From the NCBI GenBank assembly GCA_902634075.1, contig CACPJA010000010.1, positions 1 to 43,715 of the forward strand: DNA of 43,715 bases, read 5' to 3'. The DNA is from an uncultured Gammaproteobacteria bacterium (GTDB lineage: Bacteria > Pseudomonadota > Gammaproteobacteria > Steroidobacterales > UBA11654). Position numbers and translations under genes: made by a program. The notes under the pieces were generated by a model that saw only the letters and a list, made by a program, of their open reading frames with translations, did not search any database and had not been told where the DNA came from. Shown here one piece after another: positions 16,305 to 24,492 of the stretch (position 1 is its first letter; each line of letters begins with the position of its first letter).

Positions 16305-17741
16305 GTGAATAACCCCAATGGAGATAAGCGAATTATTGAAGCCAGGAACCCAAGAACTGGTGAAATGGATTATTCATTTACGGCAACATCAAAAGACGAA
16401 ATTGAAACTATTGCAAATGAGATACGTTCCAATCAGTCAGCATGGGCAGCGCTCCATATTGATCAGCGTGCAGAAGCGCTAAAAGAATGGGCCAATATTG
16501 TAGCTAATAGTCAAGATTTGCTAGATGCTTTAGTTATTGATACAGGTCGATATTTTATAGCTACTTCAGAAGTTGGACGATTATCAGCTTCAATTGAAGC
16601 TTGGCATATGATAGGCCGTAATATTTTTGCTGAGAAAGAGCCAATTCAATCCTCAGCCCCAAGTGTGATTTACAAACATCAATATAAACCCTTCGAGGTG
16701 GTAGGGATCGTGGGCCCTTGGAATTTCCCGTTTTTGATTTCATTGATTGATCTTCTTCCGGCATTAATGGCAGGGGCTGCTACTATCACTAAACCAAGTG
16801 AAATAACACCACGCTTCATTCAGCCTCTTCAAGCAACCCTAGAAAAGGTTCCTGAATTGCATGCAGTTTGTCGATATATACAAGGCGACGGCGAGACTGG
16901 CCAAGACTTAATTAATAATGTTGATGCAGTTTGTTTTACAGGCAGTGTGAAGACAGGAAAACTAGTCTACGAGAGCTGCGCTAAAAACTTTATACCTGTT
17001 TACGCTGAACTTGGAGGCAAAGACCCGGTGATTGTTACCGAGAATGCAGATCCCAAAGACAGTGCAAGAATAATTCTTCGAGCTTCAGTGCAGGCCACTG
17101 GTCAAGCTTGCCAGTCAATTGAGAGAGTTTATGCACACGAGTCTATTGCTGATGATTTAATTAACGAATTGGCTAGGCTAGCTGATGAAGTGGAGCTTAA
17201 TTATCCCAATATCAGGGAGGGGCATATAGGCCCTTTAATTTTTGATCAACAAGCTAATATTATCGAGTCCCATATCAGCGATGCGACTGAAAAGGGTGCC
17301 AAGGTCCTGACTGGAGGCGAGATTGAGACTCATGGTGGTGGAAAATGGATTAGACCAACTGTGATAAAAGAGGTTGATCATTCAATGAAGCTTATGATTG
17401 ATGAAACATTTGGGCCTGTTATACCTGTAATGACCTATAGCAATATTAATGAAGCAATTAATCTGGCTAACGACACCCGATATGGACTTTCAGCGGCAGT
17501 TCTTGCTGGTGATGCAGATGAAGCAACTGATATTGCTCATCAAATAGATGCAGGTGCTGTCACCATTCAAGATTGTGGAGCAACCACCTATGTGTTTGAT
17601 GGTGAGAAAAACTGGTTTAAGTATTCTGGTATTGGAGCTTCACGAATGGGTGAGATGGGAATGCTTAGATTTTTTAGAAAAAAAGTGCTCTACACTCAAA
17701 CTGGCGAAACCCATGACATTCATGCAATGGGAGAACGCTAG
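16305..17741 (+). CDS. NAD(P)-dependent aldehyde dehydrogenase
   Basis: 478 aa ALDH-superfamily enzyme oxidising an aldehyde to its acid. Visible are the cofactor-side motif GIVGPWNFPF (about 134-143), KPSE, FTGSVKTGK, the general-base Glu in ELGGKDPVIV (Glu225) and the nucleophile Cys in ATGQACQSIER (Cys259). The C-terminal segment has ETFGPVIPV and RYGLSAAV. The GTG start at 16305 is supported by TGAGGAAA seven to ten bases before it and by the normal protein length. Substrate cannot be inferred from sequence. It is convergent with ilvI with only 5 bp between stops. Confidence 0.88.
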   Translation: MNNPNGDKRIIEARNPRTGEMDYSFTATSKDEIETIANEIRSNQSAWAALHIDQRAEALKEWANIVANSQDLLDALVIDTGRYFIATSEVGRLSASIEAWHMIGRNIFAEKEPIQSSAPSVIYKHQYKPFEVVGIVGPWNFPFLISLIDLLPALMAGAATITKPSEITPRFIQPLQATLEKVPELHAVCRYIQGDGETGQDLINNVDAVCFTGSVKTGKLVYESCAKNFIPVYAELGGKDPVIVTENADPKDSARIILRASVQATGQACQSIERVYAHESIADDLINELARLADEVELNYPNIREGHIGPLIFDQQANIIESHISDATEKGAKVLTGGEIETHGGGKWIRPTVIKEVDHSMKLMIDETFGPVIPVMTYSNINEAINLANDTRYGLSAAVLAGDADEATDIAHQIDAGAVTIQDCGATTYVFDGEKNWFKYSGIGASRMGEMGMLRFFRKKVLYTQTGETHDIHAMGER

Positions 17742-17746
17742 AGCCT

Positions 17747-19546
17747 TTAGAACATGGCTTTAGGGTCTATAGGCTCAACTTCAGGATCTTCCCCTCTACT
17801 TTCAATATGATCACCTGTAATCATTTGGGCATAAGACATTCCTGGACCAACCATAGGAAAAACCATAGCGTCAGGATCTATAACAACTTCGAGAAAAGCA
17901 GCTTTTTTGCACTCAATAAATTCTTTAACGGTTGTTTTCAGTTGGTTTTTTTCTATTAATCGTTCAGCGTATTCAAAGCCATCAGATTTTGCAGATGCCA
18001 CAAAATCTTTCTTATGGAGTGTCTTGTCACTTGCAGATAATCGACCACCGTAATAAAGTTTTTGCCACTGTTTCACCATGCCGTCGCCTGCATTATTAAG
18101 TAAGAGGATCTTAATTGGTAGGTCATAGGTTGTAACAGTTTCCATGTCGCCTAAGTTCATGCGAATACTGCCGTCTCCATCGACATCGATAACAATTTTA
18201 TCTGGATGAGCAAACTGTGCACCAATTGCTGCAGGCAATCCAAAGCCCATTGTTCCCATGCTTCCAGATGTTAGCCACTGTCTAGGTTCCTTAAAATCAA
18301 AATATTGAGCAGACCACATTTGATGCTGCCCAACACCAGTAGAAACAATCGCTTCACCTTTGGTTAATTGGTTAATCTCATCCAGTACCATTTGAGGTTG
18401 GATTAAATCTGATCCTCTATCGAAATCTAGTCGATGTTTAGATTTTAATTCTTGAAGCTCATTGTTCCATTCACCAAAGTCACAGCTGATATCTTTCTTA
18501 TCAGCATAATCAAGTAGATCATTGAGAGCATCTTTTAGGAGACCAACATGGGACCAATCTGTTTGTTTTACCTTGTCAATCTCGGAGGCATCAATATCAA
18601 AATGTGCCACTGCTTTTGCCTTAGGGGCAAATTGTTTAGGTACAGCTGCTACGCGATCATCAAACCGTGACCCTAGAGCAATAATAAAGTCACAATCTTC
18701 AACCGCATAATTAGCAAAGGCCGTCCCATGCATGCCCAACATTTGTAGAGACAATTGAGATTGGGTATCAATTGCACCTATGCCCATCAATGTTGTGGTT
18801 ACAGGGACCTGAAGACGAGTTGAAAAATTTCTTAATTCTTCAGTCGCATCTGCAGCTATTGTTCCGCCACCTGAATAAATGAGCGGTCTCGAGGATGCTT
18901 TAAGGCAGTCAAAAAAACGTTCACAGTCTTCATCACTCAATCGATTATTTACAATTGATTGGACTCGTTCTCGATAGGCATTAATATTGAGGGTTGAGCT
19001 TGTGTCAAAATCAATGCTAGCTGTTTGTATATCTTTTGGGATATCCACTACCACTGGACCAGGTCTTCCTGAGGTAGAAATTTCAAAGGCAGCCCTCATT
19101 GTAGCGGCTAATTTATCTTCATCGGTAACCAGAAAGACGTGCTTTGCCACCGATCCCATAACACTCGTAATTGGAGCTTCCTGGAACGCATCACTGCCTA
19201 TTGATGACCGGTTAACTTGTCCACATATAACGATCATTGGAATTGAATCAGCCATAGCATCCCTTACTGGTGTAACTGTGTTTGTTGCACCCGGACCTGA
19301 AGTCACCATAACAATTCCAGGTTTGCCAGTGGCTCTAGAATATCCCGAAGCCATAAACCCAGCACCTTGCTCATTAGCAGGAACAATCAATGGCATCGCA
19401 TTGTTATGTTTCTCATTGTACTGAAAGACAGCATCATAAGTTGGCAGAATAGCTCCACCGCTATAGCCAAATATTGTTTCAACTCCTTTTTCAGCAAGGA
19501 CTTCAACGATTATTTCCGAGCCAGTCATTGTTTGTTTTTTTGTCAT
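17747..19546 (-). CDS. ilvI: Acetolactate synthase large (catalytic) subunit
   Basis: Thiamine-diphosphate enzyme condensing pyruvate with pyruvate or 2-oxobutyrate, the first common step to valine, leucine and isoleucine. About 599 aa. The N-terminal Glu region is EKGVETIFGYSGGAILPTYD, followed by TSGPGATN. The ThDP/Mg site is DVDGDGSIRMNLGDMETV with NNAGDGMVKQWQ, and MVGPGMSYAQMI lies near the end. I chose the ATG at 19546; a TTG at 19555 is possible. The regulatory subunit gene is 160 bp away on the opposite strand, not downstream as in E. coli ilvIH or ilvBN. Confidence 0.92.
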   Translation of the reverse strand: MTKKQTMTGSEIIVEVLAEKGVETIFGYSGGAILPTYDAVFQYNEKHNNAMPLIVPANEQGAGFMASGYSRATGKPGIVMVTSGPGATNTVTPVRDAMADSIPMIVICGQVNRSSIGSDAFQEAPITSVMGSVAKHVFLVTDEDKLAATMRAAFEISTSGRPGPVVVDIPKDIQTASIDFDTSSTLNINAYRERVQSIVNNRLSDEDCERFFDCLKASSRPLIYSGGGTIAADATEELRNFSTRLQVPVTTTLMGIGAIDTQSQLSLQMLGMHGTAFANYAVEDCDFIIALGSRFDDRVAAVPKQFAPKAKAVAHFDIDASEIDKVKQTDWSHVGLLKDALNDLLDYADKKDISCDFGEWNNELQELKSKHRLDFDRGSDLIQPQMVLDEINQLTKGEAIVSTGVGQHQMWSAQYFDFKEPRQWLTSGSMGTMGFGLPAAIGAQFAHPDKIVIDVDGDGSIRMNLGDMETVTTYDLPIKILLLNNAGDGMVKQWQKLYYGGRLSASDKTLHKKDFVASAKSDGFEYAERLIEKNQLKTTVKEFIECKKAAFLEVVIDPDAMVFPMVGPGMSYAQMITGDHIESRGEDPEVEPIDPKAMF

Positions 19547-19706
19547 TTCAATCAACTATTCTAAGTGTTAATGTAGTTTCTCAAAATCTTGAGGAAGACA
19601 CCTTACTATAAACCAGATTGAAAAGTAATACCGATTACTAACTTCATTTGTTTGAGGAACCATGTACAATCCTTTCACTGTATTATTAAATAATTAAACC
19701 AATTAG

Positions 19707-20201
19707 ATGAAACATACGATAGCAATATTACTGCAAAATGAATCGGGCGCATTGACTCGAGTTGCCTCTATGTTCTCTACCCGTGGTTACAATATTGATT
19801 CTTTGAGTGTGGCACCAACAGATAATTCATCTATATCAAGATTGACTCTAGTCACACAAGGATCAGATGAGGTGATAGGTCAAATTACCAAGCAACTCTA
19901 TAAATTAATCGATGTTGTAGATGTCCTAGATATATCCCAGCACGATCATATAGAACGTGAATTAATGATGATTAAGTTAAAGACTAATGATGATAAAGAA
20001 GGCGATATTAAAACCGTGCTTTATGATTACTCAGCAACAATTGTCGACGACAAAGATCAACTTTTAATTATAGAGGTTATGGCAGATACCGCAACAAATG
20101 ACAAGTTACTAGAAGCACTCTCAGCAATGAGCACTCTAGTTGCAGTAGCTAGAACCGGACCTCTAGCCCTTGCTAAGGGCGACCTAAAGATTAATCTATA
20201 A
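19707..20201 (+). CDS. ilvH: Acetolactate synthase small (regulatory) subunit
   Basis: 164 aa ACT-domain protein that binds the large subunit, raises its activity and gives valine feedback inhibition. The ACT start is typical: HTIAILLQNESGALTRVASM, then FSTRGYNIDSLSVAPT and SRLTLVTQG. The C-terminal domain has ERELMMIKLK and ARTGPLALAKG. It is transcribed away from ilvI from a shared 160-bp intergenic region. TACAAT at 19665-19670 may be its -10 box, with no good -35 partner. The 3' end overlaps the convergent azurin gene by 11 bp. Confidence 0.92.
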   Translation: MKHTIAILLQNESGALTRVASMFSTRGYNIDSLSVAPTDNSSISRLTLVTQGSDEVIGQITKQLYKLIDVVDVLDISQHDHIERELMMIKLKTNDDKEGDIKTVLYDYSATIVDDKDQLLIIEVMADTATNDKLLEALSAMSTLVAVARTGPLALAKGDLKINL

Positions 20202-20643
20202 TTTTAAGGCTGCCCTTCATAATTGCATAATGCCCTGGAAAGGAGCAGAAAAAGGTATAGTCTCCAGAAGCAGCAAGACCGCTGGTGGAAAATGTTACTG
20301 AGGTTGTTTCACCACCTCCAATCATCGAGGAAGCTGCAATCACTCGAGAATCACCTTCAGGAAGATAACCAGCTGCTGGTCCAGCAGCCCCCCCAGCTTG
20401 TGCAACAGCCATAAAATCATTGGTGTCAGTTAATACCCAATTATGACCCATGATATTAACTGGCAATTGACCGGTGTGTTTTAAAATGACAGTAAGCTTA
20501 GAGCAATTTGAGCTAATGGCCATCTCTTTAAGATTAAATTGGAGCATATCATTGCTTTCTATTGTCTGCTCGCAGGATTCTGCAAGAAGATAATTACTTT
20601 GCAATAAAATTAAGATACTGATGACAATCTTTATACTTTTCAT
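20191..20643 (-). CDS. azu: Azurin, type 1 blue-copper electron carrier
   Basis: Periplasmic copper protein that shuttles single electrons, for example between the bc1 complex or cytochrome c and a terminal oxidase or peroxidase. 150 aa with a signal peptide ending LLA before Glu22. Counting from there, the copper ligands fall exactly at azurin positions: His46 in MGHNWVL, and Cys112, His117 and Met121 in FFCSFPGHYAIMKG. The disulfide cysteines near the start (C24, C47 of the precursor) are present. An AAAGAGAAA stretch gives the ribosome site. It has its own transcription unit between ilvH (convergent) and icd. The bc1 genes at the right end of the window are a plausible electron source. Confidence 0.95.
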   Translation of the reverse strand: MKSIKIVISILILLQSNYLLAESCEQTIESNDMLQFNLKEMAISSNCSKLTVILKHTGQLPVNIMGHNWVLTDTNDFMAVAQAGGAAGPAAGYLPEGDSRVIAASSMIGGGETTSVTFSTSGLAASGDYTFFCSFPGHYAIMKGSLKIID

Positions 20644-20702
20644 AATTGATTTCTCTTTATTTGTTGGATGAATTAGCTATTTGAAGCACACAGAGGATTG
20701 GA

Positions 20703-21983
20703 TTAGCTCATGTTATCTATAAGTGAATCACCAAATTCACTGCACTTAATCGGATCAACATTATCCATCAATCTTGCAAAATCATAAGTGACAGTTTGAT
20801 TTTGAATTGATGTGTCCATAGCCTTAATAATGAGATCAGCTGCCTCATTCCAGCCAAGATAGCGTAACATCATTTCTCCGGACAAAATTACAGAGCCTGG
20901 ATTAACCTTATCTTGGTCTGTGTACTTAGGCGCAGTTCCATGTGTTGCTTCAAACACCGCATGTCCTGTCGCATAATTAATATTGCCTCCAGGGGCTATG
21001 CCTATGCCCCCAACTTGTGCTGCTAGAGCGTCAGATAAATAATCACCATTCAAATTCATAGTGGCAATAACATCGAATTCTGATGGTCTTGTAAGAACTT
21101 GTTGTAAGGTGATATCAGCAATGGCATCTTTGACCAAGATTGCACCGTTATCCATAGCTTTATTTTGCTCATCATTAGCAGCTTGCTCACCGTGTTCCGA
21201 TTTTGTTCTTTCCCATTGGTCCCATGTGTATACATGATCTCCAAATTCTCTTTCAGCAAGAGCATAGCCCCAATTTCTAAAAGCACCTTCGGTGTATTTC
21301 ATAATGTTGCCTTTGTGAACAAAGGTTACTGATTTTCGATTATTTGTTATGGCGTATTCAAAAGCAGCTCGCAACAACCTCTCAGAGCCTTCTACTGAAA
21401 TTGGTTTAATACCAATGCCCGAGGTTTCAGGGAATCTTATTTTTGAATATTCATCAGGAAAAGCTTCTTTGAAAAGAGATAGAAAATTATTATTGGCCTC
21501 TGAGCCTTCTTCAAATTCAATACCTGCATAGATATCTTCTGTGTTTTCTCTAAAAATGACCATGTCAATTTTTTCTGGTGTTTTCACTGGAGAAGGCACC
21601 CCTTTAAACCACCTAACTGGCCTAAGGCAGACGTATAAATCGAGCAGTTGCCTTAAAGCAACATTTAAAGACCTCATGCCACCTCCAATTGGTGTTGTTA
21701 AAGGGCCTTTAATCGAGACGAGGTATTCCTTGCATTTTTCTACGGTCTCATCTGGCAGCCAGTTATTAAACTTCTTAAATGCTTTTTCACCAGCGTATAC
21801 TTCTAACCATTGAATCTTTTTTTCGCCATTGTAGGCTTTGTCTACAGCGGCATCTAGGACTCGAACTGCAGCTTTCCAGATATCTGGACCAATACCATCG
21901 CCTTCAATAAAAGGGATAATAGGATCATTAGGGACATTAAGCTTACCGTTTTGAATGCTGATCTTTGAACCGGAATCTGTCAT
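20703..21983 (-). CDS. icd: NADP-dependent isocitrate dehydrogenase
   Basis: TCA-cycle enzyme converting isocitrate to 2-oxoglutarate, CO2 and NADPH. 426 aa, close to the E. coli length. Motifs include [31 protein letters not shown] (holding the Ser that AceK phosphorylates in E. coli), the substrate-binding [24 protein letters not shown], and [17 protein letters not shown] near residue 310. The ATG has a strong AGGGGGAG ribosome site about 10 bases upstream. That site lies at the edge of a small inverted repeat, described separately. An aceK gene is not in the window. Confidence 0.95.
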   Translation of the reverse strand: MTDSGSKISIQNGKLNVPNDPIIPFIEGDGIGPDIWKAAVRVLDAAVDKAYNGEKKIQWLEVYAGEKAFKKFNNWLPDETVEKCKEYLVSIKGPLTTPIGGGMRSLNVALRQLLDLYVCLRPVRWFKGVPSPVKTPEKIDMVIFRENTEDIYAGIEFEEGSEANNNFLSLFKEAFPDEYSKIRFPETSGIGIKPISVEGSERLLRAAFEYAITNNRKSVTFVHKGNIMKYTEGAFRNWGYALAEREFGDHVYTWDQWERTKSEHGEQAANDEQNKAMDNGAILVKDAIADITLQQVLTRPSEFDVIATMNLNGDYLSDALAAQVGGIGIAPGGNINYATGHAVFEATHGTAPKYTDQDKVNPGSVILSGEMMLRYLGWNEAADLIIKAMDTSIQNQTVTYDFARLMDNVDPIKCSEFGDSLIDNMS

Positions 21984-21995
21984 GAAATTTAAGCT

Positions 21996-22016
21996 CCCCC
22001 TTAAACTTTAAGTGGG
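21996..22016 (-). promoter_or_regulatory. Inverted repeat overlapping the icd ribosome-binding site
   Basis: CCCCCTTAA and TTAAGTGGG pair over nine positions with one mismatch around a three-base centre. In icd mRNA the hairpin would take up the GGGGG of the Shine-Dalgarno sequence, just upstream of the ATG. It could be an mRNA switch, a protein-binding dyad, or chance in AT-rich DNA. Confidence 0.3.
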
Positions 22017-22057
22017 CCCATTATCTATATATTAGAAGTTTTATACAACCAAAAACG

Positions 22058-22861
22058 TTAGTGCGCCTCTAAGAATTCGAACAATATTTTGCAAAAAGCA
22101 ATTTTTTGTTCCTTGCCTGCCACAACATGTGCCACATCTTCCATCAAGACACCTTTTGCATTAGGAATACCTTCCTCCAGGGGTTGCGTAGTTCTTGGTC
22201 CTGTAACCAGATCCTTGCCAGCATGAATGATAAGTGTTGGCGCTTTTATTTTATGTAACTGATCTCTAACATCATGATTGAGGCATGCTTCAACTAATCT
22301 TGCATGAGTATCGTAATTATCTCTAAGCTCTTTCCAGCCTGCATTTGGACCTAATAACTTATCTCTATTTTTATTGTAGTACTCTGGAAGAAATGAATAG
22401 ATAGAAACCTTTTCTTGAAAGGTAAGGAAGCCTGAGTCCCTATGAACATCCCTAAATAATTTTAGTTGATCATATAGATAGGTATCGCAGTAGGCCCAGG
22501 CACCCATATTGACCATAGTCCGAACAAGATCAGGGCGATTAATCGCCACTTCTTGTGCGACACAACAGCCCATACCTACCAATCCAATAAGATGTACATT
22601 TTTCCATTCCAAATGATCTAAAAGACCAATTAAATCATTGGCGTGCATCTTCATTGATGGTTCAACATCGTGATCATCCCCTGAGTCACGAATGCCTCGA
22701 TAATCAAAGACTAAAACTTGGTACTCGTCGGTAAGTCCTCTCGCTAATAGACTTTCGTTACCATGGCAAAAAGTACCCCAACCTCCCATACAAACTGCTG
22801 GCGGGCCTTCTCCATGAATTTCATAATGCATTTTATGATTATTGATCTCTAACATTGGCAT
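22058..22861 (-). CDS. Alpha/beta-hydrolase-fold protein lacking the nucleophile Ser
   Basis: 267 aa. The fold is recognisable: a GGWGTF oxyanion-side motif near residues 26-31, VFDYRGIRDSG, VAQEVAINRPDLV after the nucleophile elbow, an acid in IIHAGKDLVTGP (Asp217) and a His in EDVAHVVAGKE (His245). The elbow, normally G-x-S-x-G-G, reads LIGLVGMGCCVAQE. Alignment on VAQE places Gly96 where Ser should be, with Cys99 and Cys100 close by. I re-read the bases on the minus strand and the codons agree. So it may be non-hydrolytic (lyase or binding protein), use a Cys, or have lost activity. GGAGA eight bases before the ATG supports the start. It is divergent from the RCCR-like gene. Confidence 0.82.
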   Translation of the reverse strand: MPMLEINNHKMHYEIHGEGPPAVCMGGWGTFCHGNESLLARGLTDEYQVLVFDYRGIRDSGDDHDVEPSMKMHANDLIGLLDHLEWKNVHLIGLVGMGCCVAQEVAINRPDLVRTMVNMGAWAYCDTYLYDQLKLFRDVHRDSGFLTFQEKVSIYSFLPEYYNKNRDKLLGPNAGWKELRDNYDTHARLVEACLNHDVRDQLHKIKAPTLIIHAGKDLVTGPRTTQPLEEGIPNAKGVLMEDVAHVVAGKEQKIAFCKILFEFLEAH

Positions 22862-22978
22862 GTTTATGTCTCCAGATTCGGTATTTAGTTTGAAATTGAT
22901 TATATAGTCATGGATTAACTGGATCTATCACTTTCTTGATGGAATACTGTATGCATTAATTGTTAAGAGGAGACGGTC

Positions 22979-23809
22979 TTGAGTTCAAATAAAGAAACTA
23001 AAACTATTATGGAATTTCTTTCTGAAAACCCTAATGTGGATGTTAGCAAAGCTTGGGAAAGATGCTGGGGAATACAAACAAATATCATTGAACGTGTCAG
23101 GGAACGATTTGAAGTAGCAAAACATCCATCGTGTGAGGGCAGAGATTACTTCACCTCTAGTGAACACCCAGATCACGGCTTACTTGAGGGTTCATTCAAT
23201 GCTTACTCCGGTGACCAGGTAGACTGGCTTGTTCACTCTTGGATTGGTAATAGACAACGAAGCATTCTGGATATAAACGCCACAGTTTTTTTGGGCCAAG
23301 AAACACGTGTGCCCCACTTAGCAGTTATTTTTGGAACCATACCTAGGCTTTATTTTTATGCTGAATATACTCCAAGAATGGATTTAAGAACTAACCCGGA
23401 TTATCTCAATCAGTATTTCGAGCCGGTGAATCAAGATTTTCTTGAGTTTCGTGCCAATCCTAATTGGACTAGATTTGTTAGTCACGGCACATATCTCAGA
23501 TCATTGATGTCCCCAGTTTGCGTTAGTTCTCATGCCGAGCTAACAGATGAGAATATAGATTTTTGTGAAGATTATCTCGAACGTTTCATTGGTCGATGGT
23601 TCAGTTGGTTAGATGAAGCAGAAGAGGTTCCTGAGTCTGAGAGAAACGATCAACAAATCTATGACTTTCAGGTTAGAGAGCTTGGCTATAGGAACGATCC
23701 CATGAATGTTTTACCTATCCAGGTCTTTGGAGAGGAAGAAGCAAACAGAATGTTAGAAATGAGGATTGGGGTTGATCAAATAGAAGATTCAAAAGATCGC
23801 TGGAAATAA
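22979..23809 (+). CDS. Red chlorophyll catabolite reductase-like protein (bilin reductase superfamily)
   Basis: 276 aa. The sequence resembles plant RCCR, a ferredoxin-dependent reductase of open tetrapyrroles. Shared features from memory are GSFNAYSGDQVDWLVHSW (about 71-88), the LDI strand (97-99) before a VPHL segment, TPRMDLRTNPDYLNQYFE (131-148, plant form PRKDL...PDYL..FYE), and YLRSLMSPV (172-180). The substrate in a heterotrophic bacterium is unknown: a bilin, a linear tetrapyrrole from chlorophyll, or something else. Start is a TTG at 22979, supported by AAGAGGAGA five to eight bases upstream. Only 8 bp separate it from the response regulator gene, so the three genes probably share one transcript. 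An adrenodoxin-type ferredoxin is encoded 2.1 kb downstream. Confidence 0.62.
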   Translation: MSSNKETKTIMEFLSENPNVDVSKAWERCWGIQTNIIERVRERFEVAKHPSCEGRDYFTSSEHPDHGLLEGSFNAYSGDQVDWLVHSWIGNRQRSILDINATVFLGQETRVPHLAVIFGTIPRLYFYAEYTPRMDLRTNPDYLNQYFEPVNQDFLEFRANPNWTRFVSHGTYLRSLMSPVCVSSHAELTDENIDFCEDYLERFIGRWFSWLDEAEEVPESERNDQQIYDFQVRELGYRNDPMNVLPIQVFGEEEANRMLEMRIGVDQIEDSKDRWK

Positions 23810-23817
23810 CTTTTGAT

Positions 23818-24492
23818 ATGATTAAAGCTCTGCTAGTTGATGATGATTTGAAGTTGGCAGAACTTTTAGAAAGTTATTTGAAAAAATCTGATATCAAGCT
23901 TGAAGCCATATCAGATCCACTCAATACTTTGCCTGCTATTAGAAATCATAATCCTGAAGTGATCATTCTCGATGTAATGATGCCAAAAATGAATGGTTTC
24001 GAGGTTTGTGAACAGATACGAAAAGATTATTCTCTCCCAGTTATTATGTTGAGTGCTAGAGGGGAGCCAAATGATAAAATCCGTGGATTGGAATCGGGTG
24101 CTGATGATTATCTAGCTAAACCCTTCGAGCCAAGGGAGCTGGTAGCCAGAATTATGAGTTTAATAAGACGAATCCCAACAAAAAAAGAGAGCAAGAATTC
24201 TATTTTTGAAATAGATGATTTGCATCTCGAGATTAAAATGAGTGGCTCAGTTCTTGATTTGACCACTAAAGAGTATGATTTATTGTCAATGTTCATCAAT
24301 AACCCAGGTATTACATTTACTAGGGATGAAATCATCAAAGAAATTAAAGGCATAGAAGCTCATCTATTTTCTCGATCAATAGATATCTTGATTTCTAGAT
24401 TAAGACAAAAGATCGAATCAGACCCTAAATCACCAAAAATTATCAAGACTATTTGGGGCAAAGGTTATATGTTTTTGGACATTGAAAAATAA
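23818..24492 (+). CDS. OmpR-family response regulator
   Basis: 224 aa DNA-binding regulator. The receiver domain (1-120) has the acidic pocket VDDD, phosphoacceptor Asp52 in IILDVMMPKMNG, switch residues near VIMLSAR, and Lys in DDYLAKPFEPREL. The C-terminal winged helix (about 130-224) shows LDLTTKEYDLLSMF, the recognition-helix region RSIDILISRLRQKIE and TIWGKGYMF. It forms a pair with the overlapping kinase gene (TAATG junction). Target genes are unknown; the co-transcribed RCCR-like gene is the first candidate. Confidence 0.92.
   Translation: MIKALLVDDDLKLAELLESYLKKSDIKLEAISDPLNTLPAIRNHNPEVIILDVMMPKMNGFEVCEQIRKDYSLPVIMLSARGEPNDKIRGLESGADDYLAKPFEPRELVARIMSLIRRIPTKKESKNSIFEIDDLHLEIKMSGSVLDLTTKEYDLLSMFINNPGITFTRDEIIKEIKGIEAHLFSRSIDILISRLRQKIESDPKSPKIIKTIWGKGYMFLDIEK

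Noticed and set aside
19606-19647. Leader peptide for attenuation of ilvI (minus strand, MKLVIGITFQSGL)
   Set aside because: Five of thirteen residues are Leu/Ile/Val, but that is not far above expectation in an AT-rich genome. There is no ribosome-binding site and no terminator hairpin with a U-run before ilvI.
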